Below are positions 21,894-30,441 of a stretch of DNA of 64,000 bases, one piece after another; the first letter of the stretch is position 1, and every line of letters begins with the position of its first letter. This DNA is from Collinsella sp. AF33-16 (GTDB taxonomy: Bacteria; Actinomycetota; Coriobacteriia; Coriobacteriales; Coriobacteriaceae): contig NZ_QRQC01000005.1 of NCBI RefSeq assembly GCF_003475325.1, positions 35,275 through 99,274 on the forward strand, in the 5' to 3' direction. Under the pieces are notes generated by a model. The model did not search any database. It saw nothing but the letters and a program-made list of their open reading frames with translations, and was not told where the DNA came from. Position numbers and translations under genes: made by a program.

Positions 21894-22691
21894 ATGGGTC
21901 TTGAGGGAATCAAGCTGATTGCATGCGATTTGGACGGCACGCTGCTGCACCCGGGGGAGCGCGAGCCGCGTTCCGAGGCCTTTGAGCTTATCGATGAGCT
22001 GCATCGTCGCGGTATCGTGTTTATGCCGGCGAGTGGCCGTCAATATGCGAGCCTGCGCTACCTGTTTGCCCCGGTGGCCGATGAACTCGCCTATGTATGC
22101 GAAAACGGAGCCCTGGTCATGAGCGAGGGGCGTGCCGTGGTCAAGCGTTCTATGGAGCGTGGCCTGGCCATGGATATCGCGAATGCCGTGGTTGCGTACC
22201 CCCATGCCGACGTGACCCTTTCGTGCGAGGGACACCTCTACACCATGAGCAGCAACGATGCGTTTGTTGACCACCTGCGTTATGAGGTCCATTGTGATGT
22301 GGCGGTAGTCGACCGTCCCGAAGACATTGACGAGGATGTCATTAAGATTGCCTTCCAGACGCCCGAGGCGGAGCAGCCGGCGGCGCTGGAGTATTTTGTG
22401 CGTCGCTTTAGCGACCGGGTCGATGTGATGACGTCGGGAACCGAATGGACCGACTTTATCGGCTTTGATTCGGGCAAGGGGTCCGCGCTTGCCGATTATG
22501 GTTGTGCGCTGGGGATCTCACCTAACGAAATGATGGCGTTTGGCGATAACGAAAACGATCGCGACATGCTCAACGTGGTGGGCCATCCCTATCTGATGGA
22601 GAGCTGCAATCCCAGCATGCGCGGTGTCAATGACCGTGTCCGCTACGTGCGCACGGTCGAAGAGGAGCTGCGTCGTCTACTTGCTGAGTAG
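21894..22691 (+). CDS. Cof-type HAD phosphatase
   Basis: This 265-residue cytoplasmic phosphatase of the HAD superfamily (Cof/YidA group) acts on sugar or nucleotide phosphates. Motif I is ACDLDGTLL, motif II the Ser in PASGRQ, and motif IV GDNENDRDML. A C2 cap occupies the middle. ATG 21894 is preceded by AGGAGG somewhat distantly and GGGGG nearer. The substrate is unknown. A similar protein is encoded at 44607. Confidence 0.88.
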   Translation: MGLEGIKLIACDLDGTLLHPGEREPRSEAFELIDELHRRGIVFMPASGRQYASLRYLFAPVADELAYVCENGALVMSEGRAVVKRSMERGLAMDIANAVVAYPHADVTLSCEGHLYTMSSNDAFVDHLRYEVHCDVAVVDRPEDIDEDVIKIAFQTPEAEQPAALEYFVRRFSDRVDVMTSGTEWTDFIGFDSGKGSALADYGCALGISPNEMMAFGDNENDRDMLNVVGHPYLMESCNPSMRGVNDRVRYVRTVEEELRRLLAE

Positions 22692-22706
22692 GCATGTCCC
22701 AAACAT

Positions 22707-23087
22707 CTACCGGCAGTCGGGGCAGAGACCCTCGAAGATGGTGTAGTGCGACGTGACGTGCCAGCCGATTTGCTCGGACGCCTTGGCGTCGAGCTGGGCA
22801 TCGAAGGGGAGCGGTACGTCGATGACGCGGCTGCACGAGGTGCAGATGATATGCGCATGCGGCTCGATGGTGCGATCGAAGCGGCTGCCGCCCGGCGTCT
22901 TGATGGAGAGGATTTCGCCGGCGTCGGCCAAGAGATTGAGATTGCGGTAGACTGTACCGCGGCTGATTTTGTCATCCTGCGCGCGCACGACGTTGTAGAT
23001 TTCGTCGGCGGTGGGATGGTTATAGCTTTGGCGCACGGCGTCAAGAACCAGCTTTCGCTGCCTGGTATTCCTTCTTTGCACCGCCAT
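22707..23087 (-). CDS. Fur-family metal- or peroxide-responsive repressor
   Basis: This 126-residue regulator has the Fur winged helix (TRQRKLVLDAV, HPTADEIYNVV, SRGTVYRNLNLL) and the metal-binding C-terminal part PHAHIICTSC with a closing CPDC. The two CXXC pairs form a structural zinc site. PerR, Fur and Zur cannot be separated safely by eye. The gene faces a 61-base gap that holds GTATT-N8-AATAC (23132-23149), a possible self-operator. It stands alone on this strand. Confidence 0.88.
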   Translation of the reverse strand: MAVQRRNTRQRKLVLDAVRQSYNHPTADEIYNVVRAQDDKISRGTVYRNLNLLADAGEILSIKTPGGSRFDRTIEPHAHIICTSCSRVIDVPLPFDAQLDAKASEQIGWHVTSHYTIFEGLCPDCR

Positions 23088-23131
23088 GCGCCTCGCCTCT
23101 TTTCTATTAACGGTCGTAGGTAAATGATACC

Positions 23132-23149
23132 GTATTTAGCACACAATAC
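23132..23149 (-). promoter_or_regulatory. Dyad upstream of the Fur-family gene, possible operator
   Basis: GTATTTAGCACACAATAC is a five-base inverted repeat with eight bases between, inside the expected promoter of the regulator gene. The match to any known Fur, PerR or Zur box is weak, so this is only a candidate. Confidence 0.25.
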
Positions 23150-23559
23150 TAATAACGAGGCGTGAAACCGTCTTCATTGGCAAGTGGGGCTCGAGCCTGG
23201 GCGTCTGCGAGGCGAAAACGCGTTCCCATGCGCTCGTAGGAGGCATGAAGCGCTTCGAGATGAGATAGGATATTTGCCGGAGCTCCCTGTATCTCCATCT
23301 CGACTGAGCCGTCTTCCATGTTACGCACCCAGCCGGTGAGCGCGCGTGCCTGCGCGAGGTTGGTGTTGGTAAAGCGAAAGCCAACGCCCTGGACTTGCCC
23401 CGCCCAGCGCAGGAAATAGCGCAGGGGAGTGTCTTGAGTGGCCTCGTCGCTTGCGAGCACAGTAAGCCTGCGGCGCAGCTCGAGCTCGACGTTTGATGGT
23501 TTTTGAGGTTCTCGACTGCCGCCGGTGACGCTGGAGAAGAGCGTATCGAAGAGGCCCAT
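23149..23559 (-). CDS. Acylphosphatase-domain protein
   Basis: This 136-residue protein carries an acylphosphatase domain from about residue 44: RYFLRWAGQVQGVGFRF with the phosphate-binding Arg, and TGWVRNMEDGSVEMEIQG with the catalytic Asn. It is longer than the usual 90 residues because of an N-terminal segment (MGLFDTLFSSVTGG and a charged stretch). It would hydrolyse carboxyl-phosphate bonds such as acetyl phosphate. It starts two bases after the preceding oxidoreductase gene ends. Confidence 0.85.
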   Translation of the reverse strand: MGLFDTLFSSVTGGSREPQKPSNVELELRRRLTVLASDEATQDTPLRYFLRWAGQVQGVGFRFTNTNLAQARALTGWVRNMEDGSVEMEIQGAPANILSHLEALHASYERMGTRFRLADAQARAPLANEDGFTPRY

Positions 23560-23561
23560 CG

Positions 23562-24668
23562 CTATGCCTGCTTGCCTGCGTCGGCCGGGAAGGTTATGCC
23601 GGCCTGCTGGCGCACGGCATCCATGATGCGCAGCGAGACGAGCGTGACATCGCGGTAGTGACCAAGTTCGTGACGTCCCGCCGGGGTCTCCCAAATCTCT
23701 TCCTTAACGTTATCGATGCCGCCGATGGCGGTGATAAAGTCTGTGAGTTCGTATTCCATAGTGTTGCTCGATTTGGGCAGGTCGAGCACGCGGCCGTTGT
23801 CGCCCTGTTCGCGCGGTGCCTCGGTCGCCGAGCCGCGTACGACATCGCCGCGATAGTCGATGCGGACGTTGCGGGGCGTGGACAGATGGTCGATCTGGAT
23901 AGTGCCACGCTCGCCTTCGATCTGCGAGGGCAGCAGGTCATTCGTTATTTTGGAGTGCGCGAGCTCGACGGAGATACGGCCACCGCCGTAGCTGGCGAGG
24001 ATGGAACCGCAGCCGTCGATGGGGCCGTGCGTGAGCTGTCGCGTGGCGGGGTCGAGCAGAGTAGCCATGCTCGTAAGGCCGGAGGGCATGCCGAAAATCT
24101 CGACCATGGGCTCGACGGTGTAGACGCCAATGTCCATGAGGGAACCCGATGCCATATTGCAGTCGAAGATATTGGTGGCGCGTCCCGCGAGAATCTCGTT
24201 GTAGCGCGAGGAATATTTGCCAAAGCGCAATGAGGCGCGGCGGATGGGGGCGATCTCGCCTAGGGCGTCCTCGATGGCGTGGAAGGCGGGGTCGTGGAGG
24301 GGACGCATGGCCTCGAGGGCCACGACACCTGCTGCCTCGGCAGCGCGGAAGACTTCCAGCGCCTGCGCTTCGGTGGCGCAGAAGGGCTTCTCGACGATGA
24401 CATGCTTGCCACCGGCGATGCAGGCAAGGGCCTGCTCGTAGTGAAGCGCATTGGGGCTGCCGATGTAGACGGCGTCGACGTCGTCGGCGGACGCAAGCTC
24501 GTCAAGTGCGGTGAAGTTACGCTCGCCGCCGTGTTCGGCGGTAAAGGCGGCGCCGCGCTCGGCATCGCGCGAGAGCGTGCCCACAAACGCGGCTTGGTCG
24601 TTGGCGTTGACGACCTGGATAAAGTCGTCGGTAATCATAGATGTGCCGATGGTCGCTATACGCGGCAT
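23562..24668 (-). CDS. Gfo/Idh/MocA-family oxidoreductase
   Basis: This 368-residue NAD(P)-dependent dehydrogenase has the dinucleotide-binding start MPRIATIGTSMITDDF and the family motif VIVEKPFCATEAQA, where the Lys of EKP is near the active site. Such enzymes oxidise or reduce sugars, inositols or related compounds; the substrate cannot be read here. It is followed directly by the acylphosphatase gene. A second member of the family is encoded at 32657. Confidence 0.87.
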   Translation of the reverse strand: MPRIATIGTSMITDDFIQVVNANDQAAFVGTLSRDAERGAAFTAEHGGERNFTALDELASADDVDAVYIGSPNALHYEQALACIAGGKHVIVEKPFCATEAQALEVFRAAEAAGVVALEAMRPLHDPAFHAIEDALGEIAPIRRASLRFGKYSSRYNEILAGRATNIFDCNMASGSLMDIGVYTVEPMVEIFGMPSGLTSMATLLDPATRQLTHGPIDGCGSILASYGGGRISVELAHSKITNDLLPSQIEGERGTIQIDHLSTPRNVRIDYRGDVVRGSATEAPREQGDNGRVLDLPKSSNTMEYELTDFITAIGGIDNVKEEIWETPAGRHELGHYRDVTLVSLRIMDAVRQQAGITFPADAGKQA

Positions 24669-24743
24669 GTATCCCCCTCGTGCCGTTCGGTTTACAGGAT
24701 GAGTGTAGCGCGAGGGGGCAGGAAATAGCGTGCGAAAACGCCG

Positions 24744-25229
24744 TTACAGGTCGCTCTCGTTAAAGCCGGTATCGATATCGAGGTTGCTGCCGTCGGCCGC
24801 CGTGGTGGCGAGCTCATCGCAGCGCTCGTTGAGCTCATGGCCGGCGTGACCCTTAACCCAGATGAACTCAACCTTGTGCTTGCTTTTGGCGGCGAGTAGG
24901 CGCTCCCACAGGTCGCGGTTCTTGACGGGCTGCTTGTTGGCGGTTTTCCATCCGCGCTTTTTCCAGCCGTCAATCCAGTGCTTGTTGAAGGCGTTGACGA
25001 CGTACTGCGAATCGGAATGGACCTCGACCTCGCAGGGGCGGTTAAGTGCCTCGAGCGCCACGATGACCGCCATGAGCTCCATGCGGTTGTTGGTGGTCTT
25101 GGCGTAGCCGCGCGAAAGCTCGGAGGTGAAGGTCTTGCCGGCGGGGTTGGTGTATTTGAGCACGGCGCCGTAGCCGCCGCGTCCCGGATTTGATCGGGCC
25201 GAGCCGTCGGTATAGATGATGACCTTCAC
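24744..25229 (-). CDS. rnhA: Ribonuclease HI
   Basis: This 161-residue enzyme cuts the RNA strand of RNA-DNA hybrids. The catalytic carboxylates are visible in [27 protein letters not shown] and NERCDELA. The start is a GTG at 25229 (KVIIYTDG follows) with AAGGA eight bases upstream on this strand. An upstream in-frame codon at 25280 would add 17 unconserved residues. Confidence 0.92.
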   Translation of the reverse strand: MKVIIYTDGSARSNPGRGGYGAVLKYTNPAGKTFTSELSRGYAKTTNNRMELMAVIVALEALNRPCEVEVHSDSQYVVNAFNKHWIDGWKKRGWKTANKQPVKNRDLWERLLAAKSKHKVEFIWVKGHAGHELNERCDELATTAADGSNLDIDTGFNESDL

Positions 25230-25328
25230 GGGCTTCCTTTCGTTGGGTACGTTTCGTGTGAGTGACCATTGTAGCGCCATGCCCGCCGGGGGCTAGCAAT
25301 CTACGATTTCTACCCCGTCTTCCGACAG

Positions 25329-26231
25329 TTAGTTGGCACGGATGATGCGGTTGAGCTCGTCGAGGTATTGCTGCAAGAGGGGAGAGGGCTTGCGCTCGTC
25401 GTGCATGATATAGCCTACGTGCATCGTTGGGGCGTCTGCTAACGGGATCGATGCCATACCCCATTGCATTTCATTGGAGAGGACACCGGTCGACAGGGTG
25501 TAACCGTTCGACGTGATAAGTAAGTTAGTAAGTGTTCCGCGGTCCGAGATTCGTATGTTGCGGTCGCAAGGGATATAGCTAAAAGGTTCCTCGGCGTAAT
25601 AGAAGGAGCTCGAGGTGCCTTGCTCAAAGCTGTAGCGCGTATAGGGTGTAAGGTCGGCAAGGGACAGCTGCGGGCGGCGTGCGAGCGGGTGGCGCTCGCT
25701 AACGAAGACGTGGACCGTCGCGTCGAAGAGGGGATGGAAGCTTGCGCGGGCATCGGCGAAGGCCTTCTGCAGAACGCGGGCGTTAAAGTCGTCCAGATAG
25801 AGGATGCCGATGTCGCTGCGAAACGCGCGGACGTCATCGATGATCTGCGACGTGGTGGTCTCGCGCATGATGAATTCGAACTTGCTGTCCCGGCAGCGCT
25901 CGACGACGTTGACGAAGGCCTCGACCGAAAAAGCGTAATGCTGGGCCGAGACGGCAAGGCGCGCCTGGGGCGTGCCGCCGTCCTCGTAGCGGGCCTCGAG
26001 CATATCGGCCTGCTCTACGACTTGACGCGCATAGCCCAAAAGCTCGGTGCCGTCGTTGGTGAGCGTGACGCCGCGGCTGGAGCGCGTAAAGATCTCCAGA
26101 TGGAGCTCCTGCTCGAGGCTTTTGACGGCGTTGGAGATATTGGACTGTGCGGTATAGAGGCGCTGCGCTGCGGCGTTAATTGAGCCGGATTCTGCCACGG
26201 CGATAAGAAAGCGAAGCTGCTGGAGGGTCAT
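25329..26231 (-). CDS. LysR-family transcriptional regulator
   Basis: This 300-residue regulator has an N-terminal winged helix-turn-helix (MTLQQLRFLIAVAESGSINAAAQRL, then SNISNAVKSLE) and a periplasmic-binding-like effector domain. It is transcribed away from metY, with 273 bases between the two starts. LysR regulators often control the divergent gene, so it may respond to a sulfur-metabolism signal such as O-acetylhomoserine, but the ligand is not visible in the sequence. Confidence 0.88.
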   Translation of the reverse strand: MTLQQLRFLIAVAESGSINAAAQRLYTAQSNISNAVKSLEQELHLEIFTRSSRGVTLTNDGTELLGYARQVVEQADMLEARYEDGGTPQARLAVSAQHYAFSVEAFVNVVERCRDSKFEFIMRETTTSQIIDDVRAFRSDIGILYLDDFNARVLQKAFADARASFHPLFDATVHVFVSERHPLARRPQLSLADLTPYTRYSFEQGTSSSFYYAEEPFSYIPCDRNIRISDRGTLTNLLITSNGYTLSTGVLSNEMQWGMASIPLADAPTMHVGYIMHDERKPSPLLQQYLDELNRIIRAN

Positions 26232-26389
26232 CGGCGCCCGTCCTTTCGATAGCTATCTAAAAAACCGATAACAGGCTAGCGCTTTTAAGTGATTGACTGA
26301 GGGAGACGATGCTCGTACTATTCAAAACACACAAAGGCGGTAGGTAATTAAGCCGACCACGGAACCGGGATGCGAAAGGAGGCCCGCAT

Positions 26390-26443
26390 ATGAATTGCTT
26401 ACCAAGACGAATGCCGGGCTCCTGTTTGCGCCCGTCGGCGTGA
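26390..26443 (+). CDS. Putative cysteine-containing leader peptide upstream of metY
   Basis: A 17-codon reading frame encodes MNCLPRRMPGSCLRPSA. Its ATG is preceded eight bases upstream by a perfect AAGGAGG (26376-26382), stronger than expected by chance in a leader. Two of 17 codons are Cys (positions 3 and 12). Its own ribosome binding region can pair with ATGCCGGGCTCC (26411-26422), while CTCCTG (26419-26424) can pair instead with CAGGAG (26445-26450). These mutually exclusive stems are typical of attenuation. Cys-codon leader peptides ahead of sulfur genes are known in actinobacteria; translation here is unproven. Confidence 0.5.
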   Translation: MNCLPRRMPGSCLRPSA

Positions 26444-26504
26444 TCAGGAGACAGCGACTTACTTCTCTCTTTTTATTTACTTTCGTTCGATCAAGGAGAT
26501 CATC

Positions 26505-27815
26505 ATGAGCCAGTTCATCAACAACCCCGAGCACACCTTTGGTTTCGATACCCTGCAGCTTCATGTTGGCCAGGAGAGCGCCGACCCCGCATCCGACTCC
26601 CGCGCCGTGCCTATCTACCAGACCACGAGCTATGTGTTCCGCAACTCCCAGCACGCCGCCGACCGCTTTGGTCTTGCCGACGCCGGTAACATCTACGGCC
26701 GTCTGACCAACTCCACCCAGGGCGTCTTTGAGGACCGTATCGCCGCGCTCGAGGGTGGCGTGGCCGGTCTTGCCGTCGCCTCCGGTGCCGCTGCCATCAC
26801 CTATACCCTGCAGGCTCTTGCCCAGGCTGGTGACCACGTGGTGGCTCAGAAGACCATCTACGGTGGCTCCTACAACCTGCTCGAGCATACGCTCTCCCAG
26901 TTTGGCGTCGAGACCACGTTTGTCGATGCTCATAACCTGGAAGAGGTTGAGGGTGCCATCAAGGACAACACCACGGTCATCTATCTCGAGACGCTCGGCA
27001 ACCCCAACTCTGACATCCCCAACATCGACGCCATCTCCGAGATCGCCAAGAAGCACGGTCTGCCGGTTGTCGTCGACAACACCTTCGGCACCCCGTATCT
27101 GTTCCGTCCGCTGGAGCATGGCGCCAATATCGTTGTCCACTCCGCAACCAAGTTCATCGGCGGCCACGGCACCTCGCTGGGCGGTGTGATCGTCGACGGC
27201 GGTAACTTCGATTGGAAGGCGAGCGGAAAGTACGCCCAGATCGCCGAGCCCAACCCCTCCTACCATGGCGTCTCGTTTGCCGAGGCTGCCGGTCCCGCCG
27301 CCTTCGCAACCTATGTCCGCGCCATCCTGCTGCGTGACGAGGGTGCCTGCATCAGCCCGTTCAACGCCTGGGTCCTGCTCCAGGGCACCGAGACCCTGTC
27401 GCTGCGCGTCGACCGCCATGTCGAGAACACCAAGAAGGTCGTTGAGTTCCTTGCCGGCGACAGCCACGTTGCCAAGGTGAACCACCCGAGCCTGCCTGAG
27501 CACCCCGATCACGAGCTCTATCAGAAGTACTTCCCCAACGGCGGCGCCTCGATCTTCACCTTTGAGATTAAGGGTGGCCAGGAGGCTGCCTGGAAGTTCA
27601 TCGATCATCTGCAGGTGTTCTCGCTGCTCGCCAACGTGGCCGACGTCAAGTCGCTCGTCGTGCACCCGGCTACCACCACGCACTCCCAGCTCTCTGCCGA
27701 GGAGCTCGCCGAGCAGAACATCACGCCCTCCACGATCCGTCTTTCCATCGGTACCGAGAACGCCGAGGACATCATTTGGGATCTGAAGCAGGCCTTCGCC
27801 GCGCTGGACGAGTAA
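26505..27815 (+). CDS. metY: O-acetylhomoserine sulfhydrylase (Cys/Met metabolism PLP enzyme)
   Basis: This 436-residue PLP enzyme makes homocysteine from O-acetylhomoserine and sulfide. The PLP lysine is K216 in HSATKFIGGHGT. The start region TLQLHVGQESADPASDSRAVPIYQTTSYVF and the length above 420 mark the MetY subgroup rather than the shorter MetB/MetC. AAGGAG lies eight bases before the ATG. The leader (26232-26504) contains the Cys-containing reading frame described separately. A strong terminator follows at 27879. Confidence 0.92.
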   Translation: MSQFINNPEHTFGFDTLQLHVGQESADPASDSRAVPIYQTTSYVFRNSQHAADRFGLADAGNIYGRLTNSTQGVFEDRIAALEGGVAGLAVASGAAAITYTLQALAQAGDHVVAQKTIYGGSYNLLEHTLSQFGVETTFVDAHNLEEVEGAIKDNTTVIYLETLGNPNSDIPNIDAISEIAKKHGLPVVVDNTFGTPYLFRPLEHGANIVVHSATKFIGGHGTSLGGVIVDGGNFDWKASGKYAQIAEPNPSYHGVSFAEAAGPAAFATYVRAILLRDEGACISPFNAWVLLQGTETLSLRVDRHVENTKKVVEFLAGDSHVAKVNHPSLPEHPDHELYQKYFPNGGASIFTFEIKGGQEAAWKFIDHLQVFSLLANVADVKSLVVHPATTTHSQLSAEELAEQNITPSTIRLSIGTENAEDIIWDLKQAFAALDE

Positions 27816-27878
27816 GGCGACTTGTGCAAGGACCCCTTGCGACTCGATAGGTATAACTGCATAAATGCCTGCTCAAGG

Positions 27879-27915
27879 CGCCTGCGCAAGCAATGGTTGC
27901 GCAGGCGTCTTTTTT
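27879..27915 (+). terminator. Rho-independent terminator of metY
   Basis: CGCCTGCGCAA and TTGCGCAGGCG form eleven pairs around a seven-base loop, followed by TCTTTTTT. The stretch from here to 28126 holds no supported gene and presumably the promoter of the secreted-protein gene. Confidence 0.9.
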
Positions 27916-28126
27916 GCATAGGAAGGGCGCTATTACAGGGTTTTTGGCATGCTTTATGCATTCGAGTTGTGGAAAACTCCTGTTGAGAGGATGTGAGTTT
28001 TACGCAATTGACGTGCGCCTTTTGAGTAAAACCGCAGGTCGCGATTTGCTCGAGGTACTATGCAGCGCGATCGAATCACACGCAGCTCAAACGCAGCAAA
28101 AACGCACTACGGAGGTTTCCAGCTAC

Positions 28127-28903
28127 ATGAGGATCGATTCACGAAAACCGAAAGCCGCTGCCCTTTCCGCCGCTCTGACCGTGGCACTTTTGGCAGGCGC
28201 CGGCGCAACTGATGCCCACGCGGCAACACTGTCCGATACGGTTGGATCTACGCCGTCCGAGGCGACGCTGGTACAGCCCGTTGATTATCGCGGCGATGGT
28301 TATGGTTCCATGCAGGAGTGGAACGCCTCGATGGAGGCCAAGCGCGATTCCCTTGAGATGCGCGCTCAGATCATTATGAATATGTATGGTGACTATGCCA
28401 CCGATGACGAGCACGCTGTGCTGCAGGGTTGTATCGATGGTGCGGGCAGCCTTTTGACGATGGGGGAGGTCGACGCGAAGTCGACCGAGCTCGATGAGCT
28501 GCGCACTGCGCTTGAGAATGCCAAGCGCGAAGCGCTCGAGGCCGCCGCAGCCGAGGCGGAGGCTGCCGAGGCCGCCCAGGCTTCGTACTACAACGCCGGT
28601 TACACTCCGTCCTACGCGTCTGCCGCGTCCTACGCGAACGGATCGGGCCTGACGCGCTCTGCGGGTGTCAATAACTACAACGGGCGCCGCGAGACCTATT
28701 ACAGCAGCAATGTGCTTTATCACTATCGCACGGGCGAATGGACTCAGGATTCTGAGGGCTTCTGGCGCGATTCCGACGGCTATTACGTTGTTGCCGCGGG
28801 CGATATGGCCCAGGGCTCGACCTTTACGGGCTCCAAGGGTGATTGCAAGGTCTATGACTCCGGCTGCGCCGCCGGAACCACCGATTACTACACCGGTTGG
28901 TAA
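28127..28903 (+). CDS. Secreted protein with coiled-coil and C-terminal 3D-like domain
   Basis: This 258-residue protein has an N-terminal signal peptide (charged start, hydrophobic core to about residue 31, cleavage near AHA). It continues with a region of alternating acidic and Ala-rich helices likely to form a coiled coil (about 60-150) and a Tyr/Ser/Asn-rich linker (about 150-190). The C-terminal 60 residues (GYYVVAAGDMAQGSTFTG then DSGCAAGTTDYYTGW) resemble the 3D/double-psi barrel domain found in cell-wall-active proteins, but the match is by eye only. GGAGG lies eleven bases before ATG 28127. No enzymatic function is assigned. Confidence 0.65.
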   Translation: MRIDSRKPKAAALSAALTVALLAGAGATDAHAATLSDTVGSTPSEATLVQPVDYRGDGYGSMQEWNASMEAKRDSLEMRAQIIMNMYGDYATDDEHAVLQGCIDGAGSLLTMGEVDAKSTELDELRTALENAKREALEAAAAEAEAAEAAQASYYNAGYTPSYASAASYANGSGLTRSAGVNNYNGRRETYYSSNVLYHYRTGEWTQDSEGFWRDSDGYYVVAAGDMAQGSTFTGSKGDCKVYDSGCAAGTTDYYTGW

Positions 28904-28934
28904 TCTGCTATCAGAGCAAAATAGGCACATGATG

Positions 28935-28984
28935 GGCGGGCGTCTTTACTGAGCTTTTAGGCAACGTAAAGCCGCCCTTTCTTT
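28935..28984 (+). terminator. Terminator behind the secreted-protein gene
   Basis: GGGCGG and TTTAC at 28935-28950 pair with GTAAA and CCGCCC at 28966-28977, with a bulge, followed by TTTCTTT. Confidence 0.65.
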
Positions 28985-29094
28985 ATGTGCGTTTGAGCTA
29001 ACAGAGCCCTTACCGTGGCGGTACGCTGGGCGTATGCATACGGGGCACACTGGTTCATGAGAAATAAGGTCTTTCTCGTGGAGGAAGTGGTCTC

Positions 29095-29301
29095 ATGAAC
29101 GCTCGAGATATCGCTATCGCCGCCGTCGCATTGGTACTTGGCTGTCTTGGCCCTACAGCTGCGTTTGTCGCAGGCATGCAGGGCTCGTGCGGGGCTGCTC
29201 CTATTGTGGTCGGCGCGCTCATCGCAGCAGCGCTGCTGGGAAGTGCGGGCGTGACCCTTTGTCGCGATGACGAGGACGAGACGCCGCAGGTGCGGCGCTA
29301 G
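29095..29301 (+). CDS. Small two-helix membrane protein
   Basis: This 68-residue protein has two hydrophobic segments (about residues 6-27 and 35-54) separated by GSCGAA and a short acidic cytoplasmic tail (RDDEDETPQVRR). GGAGG lies 11-12 bases before the ATG. No family is recognised. It is short, so its reality rests on the ribosome binding site, the two clean membrane segments and its own terminator at 29342. Confidence 0.55.
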   Translation: MNARDIAIAAVALVLGCLGPTAAFVAGMQGSCGAAPIVVGALIAAALLGSAGVTLCRDDEDETPQVRR

Positions 29302-29341
29302 CCGTTGTGAAGCTGGTTTTGCCCATAGATGAAGAAGGAAG

Positions 29342-29376
29342 CCGCCGCAAGGGGAGTGCCCTTTGCGGCGGTTTTT
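29342..29376 (+). terminator. Rho-independent terminator behind the small membrane protein gene
   Basis: CCGCCGCAA pairs with TTGCGGCGG, with three further G-C pairs inside, and five T residues follow. It lies between converging genes. Confidence 0.85.
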
Positions 29377-29409
29377 GCTATTGAGACTGTTGGATGCGGT
29401 GCGGCGGCG

Positions 29410-30324
29410 TTACCAGCTGGCCTCGATTTCGCGGATGCGCGAATAGAGCCATTCGTTTTGCGGCACCTGGATACCGTGCTTGGCCGCGAGGCGGCAGATG
29501 GTACCCGCAAATTCCTCGACCTCGGTTCTGCGTTGAGCGATGCGGTCTTGCGCCATCGAGGGCATGCCGGCGGGATCGAGCCCTTTTATGAGACGCACCA
29601 TCTGCGTCAGGTCTTCCTCGGTGAGCTCGATGCCCTCGGCATTGGCGACTGCAAGCGTCTCGCGCATGGCGGAGACAAAACTGCGGAGCTGCTCGGAGCC
29701 CTGCTCCGTAGCGCTTCCGTAGGTGCCGCCGTAGGCCATACAGGTCTGGTTGATGCCGTCGTTGAGCATGAGTTTGGCCCACATGCGATGTGCGATGTCG
29801 TGCTCGACGGTATGGGCGATGCCGCAGCGCGTGTAGAGCCCGTCGATAGCGGTGACGGTCGCGGGGTCGGTGCCGGCGGCCGCACCAAAGCGGATCTCGC
29901 CCGCATTGGTAAAGGTGAGCGCGCCGTTGAGAAACACAGCGTCCATGCCTTGGCAGATTCCGAGGACGGTGTGCTCCCAGCCAAAGCGCTCGGCAATCTT
30001 TTGCTCGCTCGTGATGCCGTTGCATAGGGATGCGATGAGCGTGTCGGGCCCTACGATGCGTTCCATAGTCTTGAGCGCCTGGTCGAGTCCGGTTGTCTTG
30101 ACCGTGAGGATGACCAGGTCGACGGGCGTCGCCTCGCTCGCGCGGACGGACTTGAGCGCGCAGGGCTTGCCGTTGACGGTGAGCGCATCACCCGCGTGGC
30201 GCTCAAAGCGCGCGTCGTCCATAACGTATTCGACGGCGTCGTTGCCGAGCGCTTGGGCGATCATGCTGCCGTAGAGCAGGCCCACGCCGCCCTTGCCGAT
30301 GAAGGCGACCTTGTTGATCTGCAT
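29410..30324 (-). CDS. Ketopantoate reductase family protein (ApbA/PanE)
   Basis: This 304-residue enzyme has the NADP-binding start QINKVAFIGKGGVGLLYG and the C-terminal helical domain with AHRMWAKLMLNDGINQ, where the Lys and Asn are the usual catalytic and substrate-binding residues. It probably reduces 2-dehydropantoate in pantothenate synthesis, but the family also has members with other 2-oxoacid substrates. The start at 30324 has GGGGAG ten bases upstream; an in-frame ATG at 30333 lies too close to that site. Confidence 0.85.
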   Translation of the reverse strand: MQINKVAFIGKGGVGLLYGSMIAQALGNDAVEYVMDDARFERHAGDALTVNGKPCALKSVRASEATPVDLVILTVKTTGLDQALKTMERIVGPDTLIASLCNGITSEQKIAERFGWEHTVLGICQGMDAVFLNGALTFTNAGEIRFGAAAGTDPATVTAIDGLYTRCGIAHTVEHDIAHRMWAKLMLNDGINQTCMAYGGTYGSATEQGSEQLRSFVSAMRETLAVANAEGIELTEEDLTQMVRLIKGLDPAGMPSMAQDRIAQRRTEVEEFAGTICRLAAKHGIQVPQNEWLYSRIREIEASW

Positions 30325-30441
30325 GTGAATCATCTCCCCATAAAAAGGCGACCGCGTATGGGGCGTCTGATGGATTGTATGCCGCCGGGCCATGTCGCGT
30401 GCACCGGATGGCCGTATTTAGAAGAACAAACGCATGGGAAC

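Noticed and set aside
26232..26504. SAM-type riboswitch or T-box upstream of metY
   Set aside because: The conserved cores of SAM-I, SAM-II and SAM-IV switches and the T-box sequence are not present. GGAACCGG at 26361 only superficially recalls a T-box.
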